64,000 bases of DNA from Reticulascus tulasneorum (lineage: Eukaryota; Ascomycota; Sordariomycetes; Glomerellales; Reticulascaceae), in the NCBI GenBank assembly GCA_001557505.1, contig LSAX01000004.1, positions 868,001 to 932,000 on the forward strand. Reading direction: 5' to 3'. The translations under genes were made by a program, and so were the position numbers. Shown one piece after another: positions 42,238 through 53,277 of the stretch (the first letter of the stretch is position 1; each line of letters starts with the position of its first letter). The notes under the pieces are model-generated. The model had not been told where the DNA came from. It did no database searches and saw only the letters and a list, made by a program, of their open reading frames with translations.

Positions 42238-44196
42238 ATGTCCGCACCGAGTACTCCTAAGAGTCTCAGGCAGATAATCTCCTACGTCGCTGAGGATATC
42301 AAATTTCTGTTTAAGCCGGTACCATCCAGGCTGACCACCCAGCCAAGTTCACATTCGGAGCAACCTTCCACTCCGTCTACTATTTCGCCAGCCGGGTCGA
42401 GGCTAGCTGTAGCTGCAACGACATCACAGCATTACGGAGCTGACACACTGCCTAGTCCGCCCCATACCCCGATAGTCTTTGAACAACAAGAGGGGTACAT
42501 AATTAGGGATCCCCCTTCCGGCAGCGCATATCGAAGCGGTCTCCATAGAGATAATAATAGGAGGTCGTGTGAAAGCTTACCAAGATCGATATTTGCGGAA
42601 CCAAACGACAGCTACACAGAGCCGCGGGCCGAGTCATTCCTCGTTTGCTCTGATTTGGATCTCAGTGATTACGAGGCCAAGTCGGTAGAGGAGTCCCAAC
42701 AGGAAACCTTCTTTGCGCTTTCTCAAGAAAACGACACTCTGGCACGCATCCGCCCCCGGCCCAGTGGCCGTTCTCGGTCCGGTAGTAGCGTTCGGTCGAA
42801 AGGCAGATACAGCCAGTCTCACGTAGAAAGTGCTCTGAAGTTAGTCAGAGATGCTAAGGAGAACAATCTGGAGAGCGGGAAAGTCTTACACACGCGGGAG
42901 TTGAATATTGAGGAGTACAGAGAGCTGCTCCGCCGAGTGAAGAAGAATAACGAGATTTATAACTACTTCCATAAAGAGTTGCGGTAAGTTATCGGAGCGT
43001 GGTGGTTTCTCGTTGGGCGATGTCGATGCGGTCATAGGCGAGTTGGAGGTCTTGGAAACACAAATGAATAACACAGCTGACAAACCCCTGATCGAAAAGG
43101 TACGATTATACCAACAGGAATTATAAGGAACAGTTCGTTGTTTGCATGCAAACCAATTTCCACAGCATCGTTGCGGGAGGGATACAACAGGCCATTGACA
43201 AGTGGCTGGCATGGATAGAAGTTGGCGCCGTCGACTGCGCTAGTAAGACCTGCAAACGGGCGAAATGCTCCCATAAGAACACCATCAAAATCGCCAAGAA
43301 AATCGTGGCTACTCTGGATAATACCGTGGAGTATACACCGACCGAGGAGACCGACAAGAATAATCCCGACTTATCATTTGATTGTGTTGATGCTAGAGAG
43401 AGATATCCCGGGCTTGTGGTCGAGGTGGGATGGGCGCAGCCCAGTTTCAACTTAGAAAAGAAGTGTAAACAGTATATCCAGAAGACAAACGGTGATATCC
43501 GGACGGTGATAGGGGTAGATATGTATGACCTGTATAAATGTTATCCGGAAATTAAGACGAAAAGGGAAGGGTCTGATCATAAAGATCATGAAAAGGCCAA
43601 TAAGATAGATGTAGCCAGGATGGCTAAGAGTATCTTGGAAAAGAAGTGTACTGCAAAGGTTTTGATGTGGCACGCCGAGGTTAACAAGGAAACAGGCAAA
43701 GCAATAGCAATCCCTAATGAGGACAATCCCCGGGTGAGCATTTATTCCTCCACACGATTCATGTCTAACAAAATGTTAGGTGTTCCGAAACCCAAAAGGG
43801 CATGCTACCCGCGGAGTGGCGCTGCGTCTTACTCTGAAGGACTTTATTGCTGAGAGATTTGTAGGCCAGGTGGATGATTTCCATGAGGTGGAATTTCAGC
43901 TCAAACCGGCACAACTTTGTGAAGGGTTCGCCCTGGCATTAGATCGTCAGTTAGTGACTGATAGGGAGAAAGAGGAGAGGAAGCAAAAAAAGAAAGAGAG
44001 TGGGGGCCAGGAGAGATCAAGAAGAGGAGGCGAAGCTGACGCGCAAAAGGATCAGAGACCAGAACCAGCCACTCCAGTAGCTGTACCTCCACCCGCAACC
44101 GGGGAAACTGAAGCTACCTCAAGCAGCCAAAGTTCGAAATTGGCATCTCGAGAATCCTGGGTGAGGAGATCTCAGAGGCTTTTGCTTCGTAGGTGA
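42238..44196 (+). CDS. Hypothetical fungal protein with nuclease-like fold region (uncertain model)
   Basis: The model is exons 42238-42983, 43118-43733 and 43780-44196, 592 residues. The second intron (46 bp, GTGAGC donor, CTAAC branch, TTAG acceptor) is convincing. The first (134 bp, GTAAGT donor, CAACAG acceptor) is in phase but unusually long, and its middle reads like protein (VDAVIGELEVLETQMNN) in a third frame. The N-terminal third is Ser/Pro-rich and disordered. The central part (VVCMQTNFHSIVAGGIQ, DCVDARERYPGLVVEVG, IRTVIGVDMYDLY) resembles fungal proteins of unknown function with a restriction-endonuclease-like core, an uncertain comparison. The C-terminal tail is Lys/Arg/Glu-rich. 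Start 42238 was preferred over 42160. Confidence 0.55.
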
Positions 44197-44287
44197 AGAA
44201 TCACCGAATAGCCAGATCGTTTGGCTGAGCGATGTTATGTACCTTATGTTAAATACACGATTACCACCAAATATTGCGCCTGTAACA

Positions 44288-44470
44288 AAGGGTCAATAGA
44301 CGTTATGAAATTCTTTCGTCCTGAGGAGCACATTCAGTGTACGAACACGCGATGGGAATGACAAGACACCGCTACTTATAGCTACCAGCAACATGAAAAT
44401 TGCGCTAATGGAATATTTGGTTCATCATGAGGAGATTTCGACGAGTCGCACAAAGAGGAAACACGCTCCT
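44288..44470 (+). pseudogene. Ankyrin-repeat relic
   Basis: The plus strand reads KGSIDVMKFF, breaks frame within the next 15 codons, then reads TRDGNDKTPLLIATSN and MEYLVHHEEIS. Together this is one degenerate ankyrin repeat with its characteristic DGxTPLxxA core. No start, stop or neighbouring repeats are found, so it is a fragment left from a lost ankyrin gene. Confidence 0.55.
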
Positions 44471-44521
44471 CCGAATATAAGTTTGTCCAGATGGTATATT
44501 ATCTCATTTGATTGTATATTG

Positions 44522-44765
44522 GTCTAGTACCTATTCACCGTCCTTCCTAACTATAGAATCTATTTCTAAGTCCGTAGCCTCGTCTCTCTTGCTTGAATAA
44601 AATTCTACGTTTATGCTTTACCGTTCTGTCCTAAATCAAGCTCGACTTGTTAGCATATTGCGTAACGCGCAGGCGCTCGTTGCTGGCATAACACCATGCT
44701 CCTATATAGAGAATATGGAGCAAGATTCATAAAGAGCACTCTCCCGTTGTTCTCACGAGGATGTC
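44522..44765. repeat. Dispersed duplicate spanning the SET gene's 3' end
   Basis: This segment is the source-like copy of the relic at 30930-31175. It includes the last 13 codons of the SET-domain gene and about 200 bp of 3' flank. The coding part is intact here and degenerate there. Confidence 0.6.
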
Positions 44766-45677
44766 AAACTCCTTCTCCTCGTACTGGTCTGCGACACCGA
44801 TAAGCCCAGCAGCCCGTGCAAACTTTGCGCACTGTTCATAGGCAGCGCCCAGTTCTTCGACGAGGCCCTCCGTTATCAACAATGCTGCGATCTCTTCAGC
44901 CAGCTTGAGGGCCTCGGTGTCTGTCTTGGGAGTCTCGGCAAAAACCGGCCGCTCCTTCTCATTACCCTTCTCGCGATTGTCATATAATTGTAAAATCCCG
45001 CCGATGCGCCAAATCTGACGCCTCCGCTTCTCATGCTCCTCTGCCTGGGGACCCTCGCATACAACACATTCGCATCGGAACCCCCAGTTCGCCAGCTCCT
45101 TGGCTCTCCGTGCGCGGGGCCGCGCCAGCTCCGTGTACGAGTCCGTGAGCTCCTCGCCCTGCGTTATATCCCGAGAGGCGTAGACTTCCATCATGCTCGA
45201 GATGTCATCGTAACCCCAGCTCGTATTTGGCGCACAGGAGTGATTCATGCGACAAAAGGTCGGGAAAAGGCCGGAATCTAACTCGCCGGCTGTGATGGTC
45301 GCGGCATTGGTGTAGAACTTGGCCAGCGCTATGGCAGAGTCTATGTTGGTGGCGCCGGGACACGGCTGGCCTTGGAATTCCGCGAACTCGCTCAGTTTCA
45401 AAGGGTTGTGGTACAAGGCCATTAGACGGCGCTGGGCCTCGGCCGACAAGAGTCCCGTCTTTACTGTGATGCAGTTATGCTCCAATCCCGACTGGGCTTC
45501 TTCTTTCGAAATCGTCAGGAGGGCCGTTTCTTGGATTATCCGAGTGCCTGCTTTAATGTGCTCTACAGCGAAGAGACCGTGGCCGCTCGCCGCCTCTTTG
45601 ATCGTCCACGGACATTGCGGTATGCCCATACCGTAACTTGGTCTGCAGACCACTCCCAAAGATTTCGATCGGTACAC
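44727..45677 (-). CDS. SET-domain protein
   Basis: This single-exon gene encodes 316 residues from 45677, or 300 from the ATG at 45629 (MGIPQCPW), which better matches related proteins. SET features are in order: GHGLFAVEHIKAGTRI at the start of the domain, FCRMNHSCAPNTSW (the knot with NHSC), GEELTDSY (the YxD/Y region varies here) and a post-SET-like RCECVVC. The family methylates lysines on histones or other proteins using S-adenosylmethionine. Many small fungal SET proteins of this type have no known substrate. The C-terminal third is helical. The gene's 3' end is duplicated elsewhere in the window. Confidence 0.85.
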   Translation of the reverse strand: MYRSKSLGVVCRPSYGMGIPQCPWTIKEAASGHGLFAVEHIKAGTRIIQETALLTISKEEAQSGLEHNCITVKTGLLSAEAQRRLMALYHNPLKLSEFAEFQGQPCPGATNIDSAIALAKFYTNAATITAGELDSGLFPTFCRMNHSCAPNTSWGYDDISSMMEVYASRDITQGEELTDSYTELARPRARRAKELANWGFRCECVVCEGPQAEEHEKRRRQIWRIGGILQLYDNREKGNEKERPVFAETPKTDTEALKLAEEIAALLITEGLVEELGAAYEQCAKFARAAGLIGVADQYEEKEFDILVRTTGECSL

Positions 45678-46284
45678 TTTAGCAATTCATGTCGCTGTAC
45701 TTGTCCTCCGATATATAAATTTTCAATTTTCAAAAGTTGAAAACCCTTCATCCCTTAAATGAGGCTAGAGAGTGGGCCTGTGTAGCGGCGCGGCTTACCC
45801 GGCTCACACTAATTGCTGGCAATGCTTGAGCTACCTAGCCGAAGAAGCCCCGGACGTAAATTCCTACGTCTGACGGCCTCATATCTGTCGTCTCCAGCTC
45901 CTAGTCAGAACCGTTATTAAAAGTAATGGCAACAAAGTCTCCCTTATTCTCTTTATATCGCATGATATATAAAGATTTGCTATATTCATAGGTACATATA
46001 AATTAAGTTCAAGGTTATGATACGAAGTACCTTTCGAACGATTTTACCTTATGATGGTACGTTTGTAGCCAAGCATCACATTTGGTTGGCTGCGAAATCT
46101 GACTTGATAAGAGTTACGAAACGAGCATACCGCATGAAAGCCTTGCAGATGGCGCAAAAGCCATTTCCTCTGTCAAACTGCAGGAAAATATCTCGCGTAC
46201 CCCGCCCCTCGTTATCAACAAAGCTTCTCCACGCTGAGATCTCGCTCAAGATAACTCTGAAAACGTTCTAGTTGGCCGAACAGA
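45678..46284. promoter_or_regulatory. Divergent promoter of SET gene and flavin monooxygenase
   Basis: The two genes start about 600 bp apart on opposite strands. TATATAA words lie near 45710-45715 (for the minus strand) and 45962-45969 (for the plus strand). No coding frame with motifs is present. Confidence 0.4.
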
Positions 46285-47650
46285 ATGAATGCTCCCAAAG
46301 GCGGTTTGCCGAAAGTTGCAATCATCGGCGCAGGGTTGACTGGGTTACTCGCCGCACAGGGGCTGAAAAAGGTCGGTAGTCCAGCCCCCGATTATTCGCA
46401 ATTTAGCATGTTGACAGAGACAAGAACGGCTTTGATGTTGTCGTTTTCGAAAAGGAAGCCAGTATCCAGGCTCGCCGTCGTGACTGGACGATCCTCATCC
46501 ACTGGGCTATGCCGATTCTTCCCAAGTTGCTTCCAGAAGAAATTCTAAAAAGATTGCCAACATCTTACTGCAACCAGTATCTGGACTTCAACGAGGAAGT
46601 GGAAAGCGTCCCTATCTACAACGGTGTCACCGGGCAAATCCTCGCTAGGAACGCAACCCCCGGAGCTCGGCGGGTCAACCGGCAGAGGATGCGAGCTGTT
46701 ATTGCTGAGGGACTCGACATCAAATGGGGGAAAACGCTCCGTGGGTTATCCCAGACGAGCAGCCACATGCAGCTTTCGTTCGAGGATGGGGACACCTGGG
46801 ATGCCGAATACGTTCTCGGCACCGATGGTATCGCCTCAAAAGTGCGCGAAATTCTTTTGGGTGCCGAAGTGGCTCGTCCTGTGTCGTCGGAGTTCTTGTT
46901 TGCCACTGGTATTGCGCAGTACGACGACGCGAGTAAGACCAACTTCATCCTGAAAGCGCATCCTGTAAATGCCCTCATGCTGGGCTCGGGCGCCGTGCTA
47001 GCTTGTGGTGGTATGCCTCCCACTTGTTCAACACGTCGCGCTGCAGTGTGATTTACAATACTTCCAGTCAATTTCGTCGAGGATCCTCAGGACCTATCAT
47101 CTTGGACAATGTTTTGGGTCAAGGTTTGGCGCGGAGACCCTGTCACTCTCCAGGGCCAAGACGCCATTAACTTTATTAAAGACAGCACAAAAGGCATATG
47201 TGAGCCATTCCAGTCAGCCATTGACTGGACTCCTGACGGAAGCCTGTGCAATATTGACGTGATGAAATACTGGATTCCTGTCACCTGGGAGAATTTCTCT
47301 GGGAGAGTGACGCTAGCTGGTGATGCTGCCCACCCGATGCTGCCTTGTAAGAACATGTACACTCTTGCTTATCTCTGCCTTCCTTGGCTAACTTTGGTTC
47401 TGCAGTCCGTGGCCAAGGCTTGCAGCATGCCATCACTGATGCTAGCAATTACCTGGATGCGCTCATAAAGTTGGGTCAATCTCGCGATACACCAACGCGG
47501 GAAGAGGTTATGACGGCGTTTGATGCGGAGATGGTCGAGAGGACTGCCAAGGCGGTAAAGCAGACTCTTTCTGAGGCGGAAAACTCATTGAAGGTAGAGA
47601 CAGTTGGAAATATGCTCATGCTGAAACAAGGGCATGGCAGGTCTGCTTAG
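46285..47650 (+). CDS. Class A FAD-dependent monooxygenase
   Basis: Four exons join in frame: 46285-46375, 46420-47010, 47068-47346 and 47406-47650, giving 401 residues. The introns are 44, 57 and 59 bp. The dinucleotide-binding motif is IIGAGLTGLLAAQGL (about residues 13-27), followed by VVVFEKE with the ribose-binding Glu. The second FAD motif is the DG-type GTDGIASKVRE, and the third is LAGDAAHPM. These define the salicylate-hydroxylase-like flavin monooxygenases that hydroxylate aromatic or polyketide substrates with NAD(P)H. The substrate is unknown. It is convergent with a thioredoxin gene 63 bp away. Confidence 0.87.
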
Positions 47651-47713
47651 TTTGACTTGGGCTTTTCTTTCAACAGTAAACCATTGATATCTTGGAAACT
47701 ATCCCTCTGCATC

Positions 47714-48091
47714 CTACGCCGTCTTTGCCGCATTCTCCTTGGCCAGCCGACCCAACTTCTCGGCTGCTGCGATCAGTGATTTCATGTCGGCGCCTTGAAT
47801 AACGACGTTGCCATTGACAGCCACCTGCTTCCCATTCTTGAAGAACATAAAGGTCGGCATTGCGGTGACTCTGTATTCCGCCGCGACCGCCTGTACCGTG
47901 TCGACGTTGACCTTGGCGAACGCCATGAAGTTGGGTATCGAATGCGACTTTGCAAGCTGAACGTAGGATGGGGCGATCGCGCGGCACGGTCCGCACCAGT
48001 CGGCATAGAAGTCTGCTATTACGTACATTGTAGAGTCGAGCAGCTCCTTGAAGGACTCCGCAGATGAAATGTGATGCACTGGGTCGCTCAT
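47714..48091 (-). CDS. Thioredoxin
   Basis: This intronless frame encodes 125 residues from the ATG at 48091. An upstream in-frame ATG would add eleven Gln/Pro-rich residues not seen in the family. It has a canonical thioredoxin fold: FYADWCGPC with the redox-active Cys33 and Cys36, the cis-proline loop TAMPTFMFF, and FKNGKQV. A C-terminal extension (AAAEKLGRLAKENAAKTA) is longer than in the smallest fungal thioredoxins. The protein reduces disulfides in cytosolic partners using thioredoxin reductase. Confidence 0.93.
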   Translation of the reverse strand: MSDPVHHISSAESFKELLDSTMYVIADFYADWCGPCRAIAPSYVQLAKSHSIPNFMAFAKVNVDTVQAVAAEYRVTAMPTFMFFKNGKQVAVNGNVVIQGADMKSLIAAAEKLGRLAKENAAKTA

Positions 48092-49349
48092 CTTGGGCTG
48101 TTGGTGTTGGCAAGAGTTTGGCAAGGCGAAGCGTTGATTCCCGGCGGTGTGGGATATTGGTACTTGTATGCGGCTTTTGTGTCTGCAGTGCCAGTACCGC
48201 GATTTGCGCGATTCAGAAAGCCTTCGATCACGGTTATGATGGCTTGCAACAGAAATCTTGCTCTTTTTCTAGATAACAAGTGTCGTTCTGTTAAATTCCA
48301 TGTGTGCTGCTTAAGGTAGTTGCGGCTGAATGCACTGAGTTAGTCAGATCCCTGACAGAATCCACCCAGCCGCCACACCGCCACGTTACTAATGGAATAC
48401 TGCCTACCAGACCCCGTTAGATGAAAATTACCATAATAGGTAGTATGCCTGCCTTTTACACATTGACTACGATTACCCAGCAAGTTCAGTGGCAAAACCC
48501 GCATCAGGCCATCGGACCAAGCTGCCAATGACTTTACGTATCTTTCAAGTTTGTATCCAGCCTTCATCGCAGCTTCGACTGAAGTTCTGTTGGTGGCGCC
48601 TGTTCAAGGCGTTAGAATAAACATGACCCGGAGTCGGGGATTATGAAAGGGAACCGGTAATTCAAATATAAGGATGGATCCGGCGGGGATCCGGCGGGGA
48701 AGTGAAGCTGAGGGGTATTTCTTCTAGAAGCCATGGTTATGCATCTATTTGTCGTCTCACGTCATTTGCCTCTCGGTTCGCGGTATCCTGATCCAGATGA
48801 TCAGGCCCGAAGTCTGGTTGACAAATGGGCAAAGTCCCGTTGAGTCATATGGAACGGACATAAGTCGGATTCTCATAGCTTATCGACTACAAAACTCTCT
48901 GTTCGACCTTCCTGCTCTGCCTCCCAGCTACGGAAATGTTCTGGAAATCGACCTGGGACACAAGGATGCGAGGCCGTGCTTTACATAGGAAACCATAGAT
49001 AACATAATAACCACAGTGGAATATACGATATCGTTTCAGACCAAGAAAGAAGGATCCAGCCACAAATATCAATAGATCACAGGAGTTTGAAAGGCGTCGC
49101 CACATCACTATCGAGCCTCTATGCCGCGATTCGGTTTGCCACGGATCCAGACATGATGGAAGCTTCATGCTGATACCAACATTAAGGGCAGTGTCTTGAA
49201 TAGCTTCTCTTATAATCTGAGAAATAAAATGCTCCTAGCTCCACCAGCAACAGCCTAACTAGGCACTAACCGAAGACTTTGCTCAAAGCTTCATTTCAAC
49301 CGCCACATCAGTGCTATCAAGTCCAAGCACAAGGCCCACCGAGTATGCA
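48092..49349. other. Intergenic, no gene seen
   Basis: This 1.2-kb stretch contains the thioredoxin promoter on the left and the 3' flank of the small secreted-protein gene on the right. No coding frame has family motifs. Confidence 0.5.
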
Positions 49350-50035
49350 TTACTCTATCCACCCACATGGGCCAAATTGCACGTAGTCTTTCTCCTGGAA
49401 ACCGGGGCCCTGAAAGTTGGCATCCCATCGCGACTGATTCCAGTAAACCTGGTCCACGCCTTCCCACTTAGAAGACACCCCCTGCCAGCCCTGCCACCGA
49501 ATGGTCTGGTTTTCGTCTAAGCCGCCTGACTTCGTGTTTGACCACATCATGATACCGATGACTTGGGTGAAAATCGTGCCATTGGTAGTGAAGGTGACTG
49601 GCGAAAAGGAGCCTGGCGAGTTGTCGATGTGCATTTCGCCGGCGTCCGGGACAGGGATGTATTTTGGCCCTGAACGGACTGCTGGTTTTAGGGGCGGGAG
49701 AGGCGCGCCGATAAATGGAGGGGCAGAGTCGAGGTAAACTATGAAGAGACTGGTTAGTATGAAGATTTGATGTTCTTGCCAAGGACGATGTACAATTGAT
49801 TGGGTAGATGATAAGTTCGGCCTGGATCTTTTCAATTGCCTTGCTGCTGGTACTGTGGTATATCAATCCTGCGTAGAGTTAGCGGCTTCATCCATCGATC
49901 CGCGTGTACCTGTGGCAGGGAATGTGTGATCTCAACCATACCGTCGGCGTAGATTAGGTTGCAGGAAAACACGAAACCAAGGACGGATGCTACCGGCCCG
50001 ATAGCCATAAAGGCCGCAAGACGAAGAAGTTGCAT
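49350..50035 (-). CDS. Small secreted protein, 185 residues
   Basis: Three exons join in frame: 50035-49942, 49868-49794 and 49738-49350. The introns are 73 and 55 bp, and the second has a TACTAAC branch point. The first 20 residues (MQLLRLAAFMAIGPVASVLG) form a signal peptide. The mature part has N-glycosylation sites (NGT, NQT, NQS), only two cysteines (one near the N-terminus, one in FGPCGWIE at the end), and several tryptophans. I do not recognise a family. Glycosylated, secreted and tryptophan-rich is all that can be said. Confidence 0.7.
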
Positions 50036-52263
50036 AGTGAGAGAAGAGATAGTGTATTGCTTTGAGATGTGCAGTTGTGTTGGATGTAGATATTCGGATG
50101 AGGAATTGCAAACCTAGTCACGGGCATTGAGCTAAGACTATATAAACAGCTATCGTCGACCCGAAATCTTTTGTTGCGTACACATAAACAGCCAATTAGG
50201 AGATTATCAGGCAGCAATCGTGGAGATACTATCAGGAACTCGTTGCCACTGTCTTGCAGGATGATGTCTTTGCACGATTCCTCCTCGTGACATGCTAGTT
50301 CCTGCGCGACCATTCAGTTGCTGATCATCGGGTCCGTTGATAGCTACCTCGAACAGTCTCACATGACTTGAGGCGGTGCAGAACCCAGGCTCTCCAGCGG
50401 TAGGGGAATTTACGGTTAATTCCTGAGGTTCCAACCACGGGACGTTTGCTCTCCAAGATATCTACCAGATGCAGGGTTGCCCATTGGCCGGTCTTAGTGC
50501 AGCAATTTAAATTGAGTGCGGAGAAGGATGTGTTCCTTTGACACGTAAAATCAGGTTGGGAATCATACGCCCCTCTGGTATTTCATCAGATCATATTCAC
50601 GGCACATACCGCCCATTTCCTTTCCCCAAGACGTGCTTCAATATCGCCGAGACGGGAGGCGCAAGGAATAGGCAACCGCATAAGCGTCTGCCCAACCAAT
50701 GCTTCCTTAGTAGACCGGGGACTTTGTTATCTCGCATCGCGGCGTGACCAAGAAACAAGAAGCGACGAACTTTAAATTGACCTAACCCTCAGATCGCTAG
50801 AGACAGCTGCAGAGACATCGTGCCATTTTTGGGTATCCTTGCATGTGGTAGTTTGTCAGCGAGCTGTCAGCGAGAGATCTACGATATGGCAAGCAACGAT
50901 TATGGAATCAAACGAGGGAAGAGATCCTAACTTAGACTTCTGATGAGGCCTCTATGATTTGCGTACTTATCAATGTATCTGACAAACCTGGGTCAATATG
51001 TGTGACCCGGTCTTCGGTTTCCCTGCGAGACTGCAATACTGTATCATCACAGCCTCACCCGAACTGGTCACCGGCTTGATTTCGGATTTGGGATTTCAAC
51101 TTATGTGACTTGAATACTTGCCGGCATTACAACTCCGCAGGGATCTTGAAGGATTCGTAGTATCAATTCGGGAGAACTATGGTTTACGTGGACTGGTTCT
51201 TGGGCATCTTCCTCCCTGCTCCTTCTAGCATGTGACAGTACAGATGCGAATGACTGAAGATATGCCCATCAGAAGGGAAGTGGCGAAGATATATCAGTGC
51301 TAGTCTAACAAATTGCGCGGTTATCTGGTGGTCCAAGGCTCTCTGCAATAAACGTAGTCCAGTCGGGGCCATTCATCATCTCTTGACAGTTCTGTCTTCT
51401 GAAATCGTCGGATTATACGTTCCTCAAGGCACGTGGTTCATTCTGTGGAAGGGGTTCACTACTATACTAGCTAGACTAAAGTACTGAGAGGCTAAATCGA
51501 CTGGCGTCCTCGAATCTCTGTGGGTAACTGTTCTCAGTCTTGCTGGGATTTCCTCAACACCAAGCCTATTACCTGGATTTATGGCATTCTAGTGCCTCTC
51601 GGGCACGAAGTCCGTATTCTTGACTCCTAGAAATGGGATACGCTTAACTGGTAAGGACGACGTCCAGGAATTTTTTAGTGGCGCCCACCCAATAAGGCCA
51701 CAAACAGAGTCTATTCCCTTAGCAATCAAGCCTACTAAGACAAAAACAGGTCACTATAAGAAGGCTTACGGAGACTATATAAAAGATATATCGTAAAATA
51801 ACGCCAATAAAGCCAAATTTACTATCTACTGCGGTAATACACATGGATTAGCGTTAAAATAACCAATTTCTCGATGTTGAAGCAAAGCCGATTTTGCTTC
51901 CTTCCTTCCTCTGGCTGATCAGACCCTAAGTATTCGTATACCTTGGATGGCATCTTTATCTACCTTGACAAAGGGCACCGGACCTCGGTTCGAAACCATC
52001 GGGCTTCTGAACTGGACCGGACCTTGCGACGGAGAATATCTCCAGAGCTGAACGCCGAATGAGGCCTTGAGGATGAGCCACGGGGCTCCACCATTGGCCG
52101 TACGACCAATTAAAGGCTGCAATTTGGAGCGGTGAACCCCCCAAACACCCAAGATCCGGCAGAATCTTGAACTACACCACGCGTCCCTCTTCAATCAACT
52201 TCGCACTTCAAATGGACAACAGCATAAATCCCCATTAATAACTTTCCCAAGACAGACATCAAC
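50036..52263. other. Intergenic, probable decayed repeat in part
   Basis: No gene is recognised in 2.2 kb. From about 51600 to 51870 the sequence is AT-rich with a run of Lys/Thr-like codons interrupted by stops, which looks like a mutated repeat or transposon relic. The right end holds the promoter of the RNase T2-like gene. Confidence 0.45.
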
Positions 52264-53277
52264 ATGGCGCCGCAGCAGCTATCACTGCGTGCGCTGTTCA
52301 GCTACGCCAGCAATCTCGTGTCGCAAATAACACACTCGATCCCATTCTTCTCCACCTCGGGACACCCCGACGTCATTCCCTACGAGGCTCTCAGCAATGC
52401 GCCATCGTGCCCGCTCGATGGCCCGGTGAGCTGCAGCACCAACACACCGGTCACGGGCGATACGTGCTGCTTCATCGCTCCGAGTGGCAGGCTGCTGCTT
52501 GCTCAACTCTGGGATCAGGAGGTGCATGCTGGTGGGGCGGAGGAGGATTGGACTCTTAATGGACTGTGGTACGTTACTGTCCCTCAACAAAATATGTGTG
52601 CAAGCGGTCTGACATTGATATTCATAGGCCGGATCTCTGCGATGGAAGCTACGATGCGTATTGCGGTATGACGCCGCATTTCAACAACATAACCGATATT
52701 CTGGCGCATCATGGGCAGGATGAGTTGATTGCGCTTATGGAGAGATATTGGGTTGCGGCATAGTGCGTTTCCCTCTCCCTGGGTCAATGGAATCCATTCT
52801 AATCGGTTTCGCAGTGGATCTAATGCACGCCTGTGGTCACACGAATACAACAAACACGCGAGCTGCATAAACACACTTTCCCCATCCTGCTACGGCGAAG
52901 CGTACACGTCGGGAATGGAAGTAGTCGACTACTTCACCCGCGCTTTCGGTCTCTTCCGCACCCTCGACACCTTCACCATCCTCTCCCTGTCCGGAATTGT
53001 ACCTACTCACGAGACAACATACCCGCTGGCCCAAGTGCAAAAGGCGCTCGAGGACTATAGCGGTGGTAAGGTAGTCCTCCGCTGCCAAGGGCGAGACAGG
53101 GATGTCCTCCACGAGGCGTGGTATGTTTACTTCGTCAAGGGAAGTCTGCAGACGGGTGTGTTTGTACCGGCCAAGGGGCTCGGTGAGCATGGGGATGCAG
53201 GGAACTGTGCCCCAGATGTGAGGTATCTGCCTAAGAATTGCAGGAGAGGGCACTGTGGACTGATGGGCGAGTTATGA
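52264..53277 (+). CDS. RNase T2 family protein with altered catalytic site
   Basis: Three exons join in frame: 52264-52568, 52628-52762 and 52815-53277, giving 300 residues. The family is shown by paired cysteines (CPLDGPVSC, DTCC), QLWDQE, the first active-site block split by intron 1, and a second block LWSHEYNKHASC (residues 153-163) with His156, Glu157, Lys160 and His161. The first block reads WTLNGLWPDLCDG, where the family has WTIHGLWPD. The general-base or acid His is Asn99 here (AAT instead of CAT or CAC). T2 enzymes are secreted or vacuolar RNases. The N-terminal signal is weak. The protein is likely inactive or much weakened as an RNase, which is an inference. Confidence 0.85.

Noticed and set aside
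51991..52012. GGTTCGAAACC resembling a tRNA B box
   Set aside because: No matching A box or stems are found at the right distance.
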